The translations under genes were made by a program, and so were the position numbers. The notes beneath the pieces were generated by a model, which did no database searches, was not told the DNA's origin, and worked only from the letters and a program-made list of their open reading frames with translations. A DNA stretch of 64,000 nucleotides from Paracoccaceae bacterium (lineage in GTDB: Bacteria > Pseudomonadota > Alphaproteobacteria > Rhodobacterales > Rhodobacteraceae), in the NCBI GenBank assembly GCA_024742405.1, contig JANSYP010000006.1, positions 124,001 through 188,000 of the forward strand, in the 5' to 3' direction. Positions 27,032 through 35,010 of this stretch are shown piece after piece. The first letter of the stretch is position 1. Each line of letters opens with the position of its first letter.

Positions 27032-28254
27032 TCGTAAGCCCTCATCCGCTCCTGGATATCCGGTGACAGCTGCACCCCGCCGCCTTGAAACGACCTGTGA
27101 GCTTGGGTCACGCGGCCCAACACCTTTTGCAGGCTCGCTGCCCGCCCTTCCAACTGTTGCTTCAAGGCAGGGCGCAGGCGACGGTTTCGAAGCTGCTTTT
27201 CAATGTCCTGCAACTCCGCTCCAACGCTCCGGCCCAGCGCCGCGAGTTTGTCTTGCGCGCCCGCCGGCCCCTGGAATGGCGACCCGGCTTGCGGTGTCAG
27301 CTCCTGTATTTGCTTCAAGAGCCAGGACGGCGGTTGACGGTCATAGCCGCCGGCGAGGTCGTTGACCAAGGTTTCGCGGAGAACGCTAAAATCGCGCTGT
27401 GTGTCGGCCGTCTCGGGGAACGCCTGGCCAAAGCCAAGGGTGTCGCCCGCCGCGTTCACTGTGCCACGAATTGCCCCGCCGAGCCCGAAGGCGGTATTAC
27501 TCTTTGAGAAAGGCTTCCCAAAGGCGTCGGTAGAGCCTTGCGGGGCTGGCTGCCTCGCGCCGGTGGGCGCTTCGGAAAATTCAGGCTGGGCCACGGGCTG
27601 GCCTGTCGCCTTGTCGATGATCTGGACTTCACCGGTTTGAGCGTTCTGACTGGTGACCCAAACCCCGTCCCGAATGTTGATCGCAGTGTTGCGGTCCAGC
27701 CCGGTTTCCATCAGGCGGGCGATTTCGGCTTCTGCTGCCGAGGTCTTGGGTGGATCAATGCTTGTATAAACTTCGACCATACCGTCCAGCCTTGGCGCCA
27801 TGTCGGCGAAGTTGTCGAACGTGACGTGGTCTGGCGTGTCGGGATCTATGCGCCTGAGGGCGACAAGCCCGGTGTCGAAAATGCTGCGGTTGCCCTCGGA
27901 ATAGCCGCGCTGCATGGCCGTGAGGGCGTCCACTGTCGCTTTCCGCTCCTGCTCGCTCTGAGCTTCGGCGAGAGTCCGCGTCTCCGCCTCCTGTTCAGCC
28001 GTGAGCCGAGCCTGCGCAATCCCAACCCGCTGTCGGTCAAGGTCCAGCCCCTCCTGGCGCACGCGGCGCCGGTCTGTCCGGTCCCGGATGTCCAAGGCCA
28101 TTTCAGGGGCGTACTGCGCCAGCTGCGCCAGGGCGTTCTGGTCGCCGGCGATGGCCGCCGGGGCCAAATCGGCAAGCGCGTTCTGAGCGGTCTGCTCGCG
28201 CTGGACCTGCTGGCCCACAACGAACTGTCGGGGATCAAAGAAAACCTGTTCCAT
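27028..28254 (-). CDS. Phage-like hypothetical protein, first gene of the minus-strand block
   Basis: About 408 residues. The N-terminal half is a long helical, Gln-rich coil (AIAGDQNALAQLAQYAPEM, then RLTAEQEAETRTLAEAQSEQ). The middle is polar (IIDKATGQPVAQPEFSEAP) and the end helical. The layout resembles small internal or injected virion proteins that precede a larger partner. An in-frame GTG lies one codon upstream. The stop overlaps the next start. The family is not recognised. Confidence 0.62.
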   Translation of the reverse strand: MEQVFFDPRQFVVGQQVQREQTAQNALADLAPAAIAGDQNALAQLAQYAPEMALDIRDRTDRRRVRQEGLDLDRQRVGIAQARLTAEQEAETRTLAEAQSEQERKATVDALTAMQRGYSEGNRSIFDTGLVALRRIDPDTPDHVTFDNFADMAPRLDGMVEVYTSIDPPKTSAAEAEIARLMETGLDRNTAINIRDGVWVTSQNAQTGEVQIIDKATGQPVAQPEFSEAPTGARQPAPQGSTDAFGKPFSKSNTAFGLGGAIRGTVNAAGDTLGFGQAFPETADTQRDFSVLRETLVNDLAGGYDRQPPSWLLKQIQELTPQAGSPFQGPAGAQDKLAALGRSVGAELQDIEKQLRNRRLRPALKQQLEGRAASLQKVLGRVTQAHRSFQGGGVQLSPDIQERMRAYE

Positions 28255-28257
28255 CAC

Positions 28258-28568
28258 TACTCGCCTCAGGAGTATCGCGACCGTTCTGAGAGCCGCTTTT
28301 GCTGTTTAAGTTATAGCATTTATTGAGTTTTCAGTCTAGCGTAACGGCATTCACGGCAACTGTTTGTTCGCTCTTTGTTTCAGGCCCGACGATGCAGGAG
28401 CCCGTCTCCGTTTGGCGATAAACAGCGTGCTTCGCAGCTTTCATAAAAGCTTCAATGCGTCGTCATTGGGTGTTTTCGGTCGCCGCTCAACCTCTGCACA
28501 AGATTCACAGCAAAGCCACGGCGAGGTCTGACCAGCGCCCTGGCTCGAGCAGCACCTAAGAGGAAACC
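28258..28568. other. Intergenic region between the phage-like block and the alkaline phosphatase
   Basis: About 310 bases, comparatively AT-rich near 28300-28370. It separates two divergent units and presumably carries promoters for both. I see no gene or strong dyad in it. Confidence 0.4.
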
Positions 28569-30074
28569 ATGAAAGAACACTTCCGAAGCCGAACCGCGGC
28601 CATGGCCACTGTTTGTGCGCTTATTGTGCCGAGTTCTTCCTTTGGCGCCACGGCGGAAAACGTCATTCTCATGATTTCCGACGGGGCGTCCTGGGGTACC
28701 GTCGATATGGCTAGCTATTGGGAGTTCGGCGAGAAGGGCCGCCAACCCTATGACGGTTTTTCCGTCAAGCTTGGGATGACGACCGAGCCCTACTCGGAAC
28801 CACAGCAAGTCTACGATCCCGATACGGCATGGGACACGACGCCGACAGGTGACGAAGACTACTTCGCCGGTTACAAGACGATCAAGCAAGGTTCGACGGA
28901 CAGCGCCGCTGCTGGGACCGCCTTGTCGACCGGTGTCAAGACCAGCAATGGGCGTATTTCGTCCGATCCCGAAGGCAATGCGCTCCCATTCATCACACAG
29001 GAGATGAAGGCATCGGGCCGTTCGACCGGTGTTGTGTCCAGTGTCGGCTTCAGCCACGCGACACCTGCCGTCTTCGGAGCGCAGAACGAGCGACGCAACG
29101 ACTACCACGCGATTGCGAACCAGATGATCAATGAGGGCACGCTCGACCTCATCATGGGCGGCGGCAATCCCAACTTTGGCGACAACGGACAACTGCTCGG
29201 CACACCCGAGTATAACTGGCTCTCGGAAGAAGACTGGGCGGCGGTGAACGCGCCCGATGGCCCCATGACGCTGATCCAAACCAAAACGGATTTCGAAGCG
29301 CTTGCCGATGGGTCGCTTGAGGTCGACGGACGCCTGATCGGCCTGCCCGAAATACGCGAAACGCTGCAGGCGAGCCGCGATCCGTTCACGACACCGCTCG
29401 ATCCGAATGCGCCCGGCTCTCCGAACCTCGGCTTTCCGGTAGGCCATGAGATGTTGCCGAACGTCCCGACGCTCGCGACGATGACGACAGGTGCGCTGAA
29501 CCATCTCGGCAAAGACGAGGACGGCCTGTTCCTGATGGTCGAAGGCGGTGCCGTCGACTGGATGGCGCATGCCAACGCGACCGGCCGGGTGATTGAAGAG
29601 CAGATTGACTTCAATCACGCGGTGGGCGCTGCCGTCGATTGGGTGACGGAGTACTCCACCTGGGAGGAGACGCTGCTCGTCGTTTTGACCGACCATGGAA
29701 ACGGTGCGCCGATGGGGCCAAACTCCGACAAGATCCCGTTTGAACCGATCCAGAACAACGGGCAAGGAAATCTACCCGGCGTTCTATGGCATTCGGGAAA
29801 CCACACGACGGAAAACACCCTTCTCTGGGCGAATGGCGCAGGATCGGAGGAGTTTCTCGATATGATCGTGGGTCAGGATCCCTACCTCACATCGATCCTC
29901 GGCTTCAATGATGGCAGCTATATCGACATCACCGGCGTGAACCCGGCCATTCGAAATGCAGCAGGTTTGGCAACTCCCACACCGGTCCCGCTTCCGGCGG
30001 CGGGTTGGCTGTTACTTGTAGGTGTCGGAGTGCTGGCAGGACTTCGGCGTTCTGGCCTGGCGAGCCGACCATAG
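28569..30074 (+). CDS. Secreted alkaline phosphatase with VPLPA-CTERM sorting tail
   Basis: A 501-residue exported PhoA-superfamily enzyme hydrolysing phosphomonoesters. The signal peptide ends near SSSFGA. Metal and active-site motifs are visible: ISDGAS (Asp38), the nucleophile Ser112 in STDSAAAGTAL, EGGAVDWMAHAN, and LTDHGNG. The C-terminus carries TPVPLPAAGWLLLVGVGVLAG then RRSGLASRP: a VPLPA motif, hydrophobic helix and basic tail, the signal for an exosortase other than exosortase E. AAGAGGAAACC precedes the ATG. It would release phosphate at the cell surface and looks like adaptive cargo on the island. Confidence 0.92.
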   Translation: MKEHFRSRTAAMATVCALIVPSSSFGATAENVILMISDGASWGTVDMASYWEFGEKGRQPYDGFSVKLGMTTEPYSEPQQVYDPDTAWDTTPTGDEDYFAGYKTIKQGSTDSAAAGTALSTGVKTSNGRISSDPEGNALPFITQEMKASGRSTGVVSSVGFSHATPAVFGAQNERRNDYHAIANQMINEGTLDLIMGGGNPNFGDNGQLLGTPEYNWLSEEDWAAVNAPDGPMTLIQTKTDFEALADGSLEVDGRLIGLPEIRETLQASRDPFTTPLDPNAPGSPNLGFPVGHEMLPNVPTLATMTTGALNHLGKDEDGLFLMVEGGAVDWMAHANATGRVIEEQIDFNHAVGAAVDWVTEYSTWEETLLVVLTDHGNGAPMGPNSDKIPFEPIQNNGQGNLPGVLWHSGNHTTENTLLWANGAGSEEFLDMIVGQDPYLTSILGFNDGSYIDITGVNPAIRNAAGLATPTPVPLPAAGWLLLVGVGVLAGLRRSGLASRP

Positions 30075-30077
30075 GGC

Positions 30078-30118
30078 TGCGTCAGCTGGCGCCTCCGTGA
30101 ACGGAGTCTACGCTGACG
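30078..30118 (+). terminator. Nested hairpin after the alkaline phosphatase
   Basis: GCGTCAGC at 30078-30085 pairs with GCTGACGC at 30111-30118. Inside it CTCCG (30092-30096) pairs with CGGAG (30101-30105). It starts four bases after the stop and has no T-run. Confidence 0.55.
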
Positions 30119-30429
30119 CTCTGCGTTGAAGTGCCTGGAGTGGCCAGGTTGGCCATTCCTCGAATGCCGGTGCAGGGCCTCATTCGCTTCCTTCCGTTTA
30201 GCTGTGAACAGCGCGACTTCTGCAGGTGACAGGTTCGAGCCGCAAAGGTTCTCGTCACACTCGCCAATGACCGTGCCTGTCGTCGCATGTCTACGACGGT
30301 TGACCGACTGACGTTCAGGAGCCTTGGTTCATCCGGGCAGTGTGTTTAATGTGCTGCGAGCGCCGTGTTTGGGGGCTTTCGCTAGCCTCCTAGGGTCACG
30401 ATGATAGCCTCAGGAGGAGCGACGGCGCG
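30119..30429. other. Intergenic, nothing recognised
   Basis: Roughly 310 bases with only short overlapping frames. AGGAGGAGCGACGGCGCG directly before 30430 is the ribosome binding site of the next gene. Confidence 0.4.
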
Positions 30430-31203
30430 ATGACATCTGAACCAATCCCGTCCGGCAAGAACTGGGGCAAGCGTGCGCCGTTAGGTATCGTGCTGATCCT
30501 GTCGGGCATGTTCGTTGCCCTTTGCGGTGGGTCTTGGGTTGCAGCAAAGTATTTCGTGACGTCAATCGGCTTCGTTGCTTCGGCTGAAGTGCTGATGGCC
30601 GGGATTGTTGCGGCGCTCATTGCCGGCTTTGCCAGCCTGGTGCTGATGTTCCGACTGCCTCTCAACGCGCTCACCATCGCGACAGTCATTGCGCTGCCCG
30701 TGGCGCTGACACTGCTTGTCGTGGTGGTGGTGCGCATGCAGGCCATGGAGGACGCCCAGCGTGATCCGGAGGGAGCCTACAGCGGCATCGCGAGCTTCAC
30801 CGCCAGCGTTGAGCAGATTGTCGTGACTGATCCCTATCTGCGGGTCCGTATGGATGTGGATTCGAACTCCCGACAATGGGTCAGCACCGGACCTGCACCT
30901 GACCATCAGGTTTGCGAAGGCACTGTCCGGGCCAAACAATTGCAGCGGATTTCGCAGGCGTTGGTGACGCTTGCTCAGATGGAGCCGGGCGCGCTCGCAG
31001 CCGCTACAGCCGATGACGGTAACGCAGCAAAGCGACTTTCCTGGTCCTTCGTTCAAAATCCAGGCGTCGAGGGGTCATTTGCTATTGAAGGCGACACTAC
31101 GTTTTCACCCGATCAGCAGCAGGCGAGCAAAGAACTGGCGGCCGTTGTCCATGCTATGTCAATGGCCGCGGCCTCACAGACCAGCCGTATCAGATGCGAT
31201 TAG
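30430..31203 (+). CDS. Membrane protein with C-terminal extracytoplasmic domain
   Basis: A 257-residue protein with three hydrophobic helices in the first 110 residues (LGIVLILSGMFVALCGGSWV, VLMAGIVAALIAGFASLVLM, TIATVIALPVALTLLVVVVV). A soluble domain of about 140 residues with few landmarks follows (TGPAPDHQVCEGTV, AKRLSWSFVQNPGVEGSF). A strong AGGAGGAG lies before the ATG. No family recognised. Confidence 0.7.
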   Translation: MTSEPIPSGKNWGKRAPLGIVLILSGMFVALCGGSWVAAKYFVTSIGFVASAEVLMAGIVAALIAGFASLVLMFRLPLNALTIATVIALPVALTLLVVVVVRMQAMEDAQRDPEGAYSGIASFTASVEQIVVTDPYLRVRMDVDSNSRQWVSTGPAPDHQVCEGTVRAKQLQRISQALVTLAQMEPGALAAATADDGNAAKRLSWSFVQNPGVEGSFAIEGDTTFSPDQQQASKELAAVVHAMSMAAASQTSRIRCD

Positions 31204-31223
31204 GAAAGGCGGCAACTGAAAGC

Positions 31224-31352
31224 ATGAACTCGCTGGCCGGGCCTCGGACGAACAACTCGACATTTACAATAGCTCCTATCCCTCTGCCTGCCACGCTGCC
31301 CCTTCTGGCCGGCGCTCTCGGAGCAGGCTTCTTTGGTGCATGGCGGATGTAA
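31224..31352 (+). pseudogene. Orphan VPLPA-CTERM tail (42 residues), truncated gene or mini-protein
   Basis: The frame from the ATG at 31224 ends APIPLPATLPLLAGALGAG followed by FFGAWRM: PLPA motif, hydrophobic helix and a weak basic end, the same sorting class as the alkaline phosphatase tail. No signal peptide or folded domain precedes it, so it is most simply the surviving 3' end of a longer exported protein. It was found by reading, being below the usual ORF length. Confidence 0.6.
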
Positions 31353-31731
31353 TCTACTCCCAACCGCCATGCACATCCATCCCGGCCGCCAGGCGCTCAT
31401 GCGTCATAGCCTGATCGAGAAAGCGTATCCGTATCTCACATCAGCGAGCGCTGAACACCCCGGAAGGACCACCGCCGGAAACCGTCGCCGTTGTCGCCAC
31501 GACCCGCGACACGGAAACCGAACGCGCGGCACGTGCGGTAAACCGCAAGTCTATCAAGCCTTTCTAAGGTGAGTGGCCGGGCAGTCGGGCTCAAATCGGA
31601 CATAATGTCCGATTTGCCGAGGCGCTCGACCATTTCCTTAAGTGTCAGGCCAAGAATTCGCCAGTCAGTTCATTGTCCACAGTACTCCGGCGGCCTGATC
31701 CGCTTGCGCCGATTGCACTGGTCCGAGCGAC
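31353..31731. other. Intergenic stretch with a perfect 23-bp palindrome
   Basis: About 380 bases without a supported gene. The only outstanding structure is the palindrome at 31593-31615, listed separately. Confidence 0.4.
31593..31615. promoter_or_regulatory. Perfect palindrome, arms of 11 bases with a single central base
   Basis: AAATCGGACAT at 31593-31603 is followed after one A by its exact reverse complement ending at 31615. It lies about 120 bases before the 31732 gene. Such a long perfect dyad is typical of a dimeric regulator or recombinase site. There is no T-run, so it is not an ordinary terminator. Confidence 0.5.
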
Positions 31732-32301
31732 ATGCTGTATCGCGTCATGGATCGTCGTCTTGCCATAGACCTTTTGCCAGGAGCGGCATTTCTCATCGCC
31801 CATATGCTGGGCGGCCTTTTCTGGGCCGCGGGCGCGCTGGTGGTTGCAACAGCGGTCGCCGTGGTGCTGCGCTGGCGGTGGGATAACAGCCTGCCCTGGC
31901 TCGCGCTGATGACCTTGCTTCTTGCCCTGGCACTGACAGTGATCGGGGTCGTCCTGCGCGACGAGACCTTCGTTCTGATCCGGCCCACCATCGGATCGCT
32001 TTTTTTTGCCGTTGTTCTTGCTATCGGGGCCTTTCTCCGGCCCAGCCTTTTGCAACGCGCGCTTGGCTATAAGCTCGATATTTGGGACGAAGGGTGGCTG
32101 TTCTTGCATCTGGGTTGGATCGGCGTCATGCTTTTCGGGGCGGCCGCCAACGAGGTCGCGCGACGGGTCTTCTCAACGGATACATGGGTGATCTTCAACG
32201 CTGCATCGGACCCGGTGCTGTTCGGCATGGTCTATGCGGTGACCTATGCCGTCGCCTGGTACTATTGGCGTGAAGACGACGAGGACCCGGAGAGCGCGTA
32301 G
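31732..32301 (+). CDS. YciB/IspA-like (septation protein A family) inner membrane protein
   Basis: A 189-residue protein with five or six helices. LPGAAFLIAHMLGGLFWAAGA, SLPWLALMTLLLALALTVIGVVLRDETFVLIRPT and the ending FGMVYAVTYAVAWYYWRED follow the YciB layout, including the charged D/E-x-F-x-x-x-x-P-T segment. YciB proteins influence envelope synthesis and cell elongation. Another full copy would be expected in the core genome, so this divergent island copy may be accessory. The start at 31732 follows GAGCGAC; 31747 is an alternative. Confidence 0.7.
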   Translation: MLYRVMDRRLAIDLLPGAAFLIAHMLGGLFWAAGALVVATAVAVVLRWRWDNSLPWLALMTLLLALALTVIGVVLRDETFVLIRPTIGSLFFAVVLAIGAFLRPSLLQRALGYKLDIWDEGWLFLHLGWIGVMLFGAAANEVARRVFSTDTWVIFNAASDPVLFGMVYAVTYAVAWYYWREDDEDPESA

Positions 32302-32413
32302 TGCAGCATCCGAACTCGGAGCAGCCGAATCCTATCGACAGGTGGAAAGCTTTAGACCGCATGTCTGCGTCAGTAGCTGACCGCGGTGGACAAATTTTGA
32401 ATTATTCCGTTTT

Positions 32414-32629
32414 TCCAGCGCTCTGCTGATCGAGGCTCGGGCCAAAGCTCGTCTGGCCGACGAATACGGCGCCGCGCAGGAGCGTAGCGAGATAGCCGGC
32501 AAGGATAGGACATGCGTTGGAACCGACAACGCACCTCCAACGGCCGCCGACCTCGGTCTTCGCCGCGATCAGATCCACGAGGCGCGCGCAATGCTTCTGC
32601 AACCAGTGCACCCTATATCGGTTCTATGA
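32414..32629 (+). pseudogene. 3' remnant of a phage-associated ParB-like or helicase-associated gene
   Basis: The frame reads LLIEARAKARLADEYGAAQE, then APPTAADLGLRRDQIHEAR, and stops at 32629. The pair ARLADEYDAAQERGE and TAADLGLxxxQIHEAR is a hallmark of a widespread phage and island gene family whose proteins contain ParB-like DNA-binding features. No start or N-terminal half remains. Its stop overlaps the next start (ATGA). Confidence 0.55.
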
Positions 32630-33189
32630 GATCCGCCGCGCTCGCTTTCGTATTCGTCCTACTCGCCGGCTGCGTGCAGACGCCGGACCGCATCGTCACC
32701 GCAACGGACTACGACCGCAACGCGTTCAGCGGCTGGGTTGATGTCGACGACGACTGCCAGAATACACGAACCGAAATGCTGATCACCGCGTCGACCGAGC
32801 CAGTGGAACTGCGCGCCGGTGGCTGTACGGTATCGCAGGGCGCCTGGATCGCCCCCTACACCGGCCAGACCTTCTCCGATGCATCTGACGTGCAGATAGA
32901 CCACCTCGTGCCCTTGGCGTGGGCCTGGCGCCGAGGGGCTGCGGAATGGCCAGAGAGCAAGGCGGATCGGTTTGCGCTGGACCCCGACAATCTCAGGATC
33001 GTGTCGGCCTCCGAGAACCGCAGAAAGGGCGCGCAGGGGCCGCTAGAGTGGCTGCCGCCGGATCGCGGCTACCACTGCACCTATGTCAGCGATTTCGTGG
33101 CCGTGGTAGAAGAGTACGACCTGACGCTGTCGCCCGACGAGGCGCGGCGGTTGGCGCGGCTTCAGGCGAGAAAGTGTGCGAAAGCATAA
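32626..33189 (+). CDS. HNH-family nuclease with lipoprotein signal
   Basis: A 187-residue protein. It starts MRSAALAFVFVLLAGC, a lipobox (LAGC) directing lipid anchoring to the envelope. The HNH fold shows DVQIDHLVPLAWAWRRGA, DPDNLRIVSASENRRKGAQGP and the closing PPDRGYHCTYVSDFV, matching the secreted DUF1524/HNH nucleases close to the GmrSD C-terminal domain. The likely activity is degradation of extracellular or incoming DNA at the cell surface. This could serve nutrient (phosphate) scavenging, which fits the neighbouring alkaline phosphatase, or exclusion. Confidence 0.82.
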   Translation: MRSAALAFVFVLLAGCVQTPDRIVTATDYDRNAFSGWVDVDDDCQNTRTEMLITASTEPVELRAGGCTVSQGAWIAPYTGQTFSDASDVQIDHLVPLAWAWRRGAAEWPESKADRFALDPDNLRIVSASENRRKGAQGPLEWLPPDRGYHCTYVSDFVAVVEEYDLTLSPDEARRLARLQARKCAKA

Positions 33190-33208
33190 AGGGCGCATTT
33201 TCCGCCCT
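33190..33208 (+). terminator. Short hairpin directly after the HNH gene
   Basis: AGGGCG at 33190-33195 pairs with CGCCCT at 33203-33208 around a CATTTTC loop. Weak, no T-run after it. Confidence 0.4.
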
Positions 33209-33664
33209 CTGCGGGCAATTTAAGCGTGTTTCTGCCGAGTTAAACCAAGTCTGAGCAGCGGTTCTCACCTTTAAGGTTTTGGCAACAGCTGCTGTGAGAA
33301 ATGGAACCATCATCACCGGAACTGCGGCGCTGCGCACAGCACATACGCAACGCCTCTACAGTTTCAAAAGTGATGGTTCTAGCAAGTTGATAAGTTTAGT
33401 GGGCGACCGGAATGCAATAATTGGTGCCGACTGAATGCTTGCTACTATAGGGTGAACAACTGGTTACTTTACAACTTCCGGTTGTTCACCCACTTTTTGA
33501 CACGGACCGGCTTGGGCACTGGTGGCGAGGAATAGGGCCAGGAGGGCGGCGAGGCGGGTCATGGCAAGGCGCTCCTGTCCCGTCTGGAACACCAAGTCGA
33601 CTCCAATCAGGTGGGCCTTGAAGCCGCGATCCAGCCAGATTGGAACCGACCCGGCGGGCCCGAC
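33209..33664. other. Non-coding stretch with two dyads, possible structured RNA
   Basis: No gene is supported. GAACCATCA at 33304-33312 pairs with TGATGGTTC at 33371-33379, with AACTG/CAGTT pairing inside. A second, terminator-type hairpin lies at 33450-33491. The region is more AT-rich than its flanks. Confidence 0.4.
33450..33491 (+). terminator. Intrinsic terminator-like hairpin
   Basis: GGGTGAACAACTGG at 33450-33463 pairs, with one mismatch, with CCGGTTGTTCACCC at 33478-33491, followed by ACTTTTTG. A possible promoter (TTGGTG, 16 bases, TACTAT) ends two bases before it, so it may alternatively be the start of a small RNA. Confidence 0.6.
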
Positions 33665-34297
33665 CTAGTAGAGGTCGATTTCGCCCTTCTTCAGTAGGTG
33701 ATCGAACCACTCCTCGGGCTTCATCTGGATATGGGCGTGTTTGACCATGGCCGAGTTCATATCCACGAGGTCGGAGGAGTCTTCCCATTTCTCGGGCTGC
33801 CAGAGACGTGAGCGCATGATGCATTTGGGACAGTGCATGAATGCTGTGTCGATATGGACCAGAAGCGCGAGCTTTGGCTCTCGACCATTAACCGCCATCT
33901 TTTCCAGTAATGTCTTATCCCGGCAGAGCCTTGCGTGGCCGCGGATACGCAGGGTTTCACCGCGGCTGGGCACCAAAAACAGTAGTCCCACGCGCGCGTC
34001 GTCCAGCAGATTGTGAAAAGTATCCATACGCTTGTTGCCGGGACGGTCGGGCAAGGCAACTAGGGTCGGGCTGATGACGCTGACAAAGCCCGGAGGATCG
34101 CCGCGGGGTGACAGATCCACGTATCCGCCGGGGTTCGCCGTTGCCAGAACACACATCGGCGATTTGGCGATGAAGTCCTGGCAAATCTCATCAAGCTCAT
34201 GAATTTCCTTGGCAAGAATTTGCGGCAAGGGCTCGCCAGCAAGCTCTTCAAGCTCGTCTTTGGAAGTCACGAAGTCTGTGAACGGTTCAAAGGCCAA
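33665..34297 (-). CDS. Pyridoxamine 5'-phosphate oxidase-family FMN-binding protein
   Basis: A 210-residue protein with the split-barrel flavin fold. FIAKSPMCVLATANPGGYVDLSPRGDPPGFV opens the barrel, LPDRPGNKRMDTFHNLLDDARVGLLF follows, and HCPKCIMRSRLWQPEKW is characteristic of the MSMEG_1061/DR2398-type PPOX subfamily. The substrate is unknown; members are flavin or heme-interacting reductases. It is transcribed leftward, opposite to its neighbours. Confidence 0.85.
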   Translation of the reverse strand: MAFEPFTDFVTSKDELEELAGEPLPQILAKEIHELDEICQDFIAKSPMCVLATANPGGYVDLSPRGDPPGFVSVISPTLVALPDRPGNKRMDTFHNLLDDARVGLLFLVPSRGETLRIRGHARLCRDKTLLEKMAVNGREPKLALLVHIDTAFMHCPKCIMRSRLWQPEKWEDSSDLVDMNSAMVKHAHIQMKPEEWFDHLLKKGEIDLY

Positions 34298-34446
34298 AAC
34301 TCTGCTCCTTCTTCAGTTTGCTGACCGCGGATCACATCGGGTAGCACAACTCGGCATCCCAATTCTGGACAACATCCTTGTGGGCTCGCAAGTCGTCCTG
34401 ACACTGCAGGAAGTGTAATCTGGGCATCAGGTGTCCGGCTTGGCCG

Positions 34447-34689
34447 TCACGTGCTGGTGTAACCGTCTTTATGCTTTAGGCGCACGCCCGCACCGCCGCC
34501 GTTCTCGGGGATGAACTCCACCCCAGCATCTTCTAAAGCCTTGCGAATGGTTGCGATTGTTGCAGGCTTAAGGTCCTCGCCACGCTCGAAGCGCGAGACA
34601 GTCATCTGAGCGACTTCGGCTAGCATCGCGAGCTCCCGCACCCCAAGGCCCAAGGCCGTTCTGGCCATCTTGCACTGAACAGCGTTCAT
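34447..34689 (-). CDS. XRE-family transcriptional regulator
   Basis: An 80-residue protein from the ATG at 34689. The helix-turn-helix is LGVRELAMLAEVAQMTVSRFERG, followed by LKPATIATIRKALEDAGVEFIPENGGGAGV, the usual end of a C-terminally short Cro/C1-type repressor. One of two identical operators (ATAAC-N3-GTTAT) sits five bases upstream of its start, so it probably represses itself. It is divergent from the small phage-type gene series. Confidence 0.88.
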   Translation of the reverse strand: MNAVQCKMARTALGLGVRELAMLAEVAQMTVSRFERGEDLKPATIATIRKALEDAGVEFIPENGGGAGVRLKHKDGYTST

Positions 34690-34693
34690 AATG

Positions 34694-34752
34694 ATAACAC
34701 TGTTATATTTTTGTTGACCACACTGCCGCCTCATGTTTTATAACTGGGTTAT
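34694..34752. promoter_or_regulatory. Bidirectional switch region with two ATAAC-N3-GTTAT operators
   Basis: Copies at 34694-34706 and 34740-34752, centres 46 bases apart. For the rightward genes, TTGACC at 34714-34719 is a -35 with a TTTATA/TTATAA -10 at about 34737-34743, so the second operator overlaps that -10. The first operator abuts the XRE start codon. Confidence 0.7.
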
Positions 34753-34779
34753 AAATTACCATATCGGGAAGACTTGGCA

Positions 34780-35010
34780 ATGAATGAACACACAGCCAAC
34801 AAGAAACGCGACGATCAATCTGTTCGGATGACGCAAGACCAGATGCAAACAGAGGCTCTCGTGATCGAAACCCTGCTCGAAGCAGTGGTGGCACTGAGCT
34901 GTTCGACAAAGAGCTCCGACGCCGCGGAGTTGATCGACATGGCGCAAAGCCGCGCTCGGCAGCTCAACATCGCCCTGGACTTGGTCAATCGGGACAAAGT
35001 GCGGCCATGA
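34780..35010 (+). CDS. Small phage-type protein, first gene after the switch
   Basis: A 76-residue helical protein (ALVIETLLEAVVALSCSTKS, then ELIDMAQSRARQLNIALDLV). It starts at the ATG at 34780, directly downstream of the operator region, and its stop overlaps the next start. This suggests an early gene controlled by the XRE protein. Function unknown. Confidence 0.7.
   Translation: MNEHTANKKRDDQSVRMTQDQMQTEALVIETLLEAVVALSCSTKSSDAAELIDMAQSRARQLNIALDLVNRDKVRP

Noticed and set aside
25995-27365. 456-codon plus-strand ORF
   Set aside because: Antisense to the coupled phage-like genes; composition is Ser/Pro/Ala-rich without domains.
28452-29765. 437-codon minus-strand ORF
   Set aside because: Antisense to the alkaline phosphatase, whose active-site and sorting motifs are unambiguous.
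31436-31633. 65-codon minus-strand ORF covering the 23-bp palindrome, considered as a resolvase fragment
   Set aside because: No catalytic motif or recognisable resolvase sequence; only its position over the palindrome suggested it.
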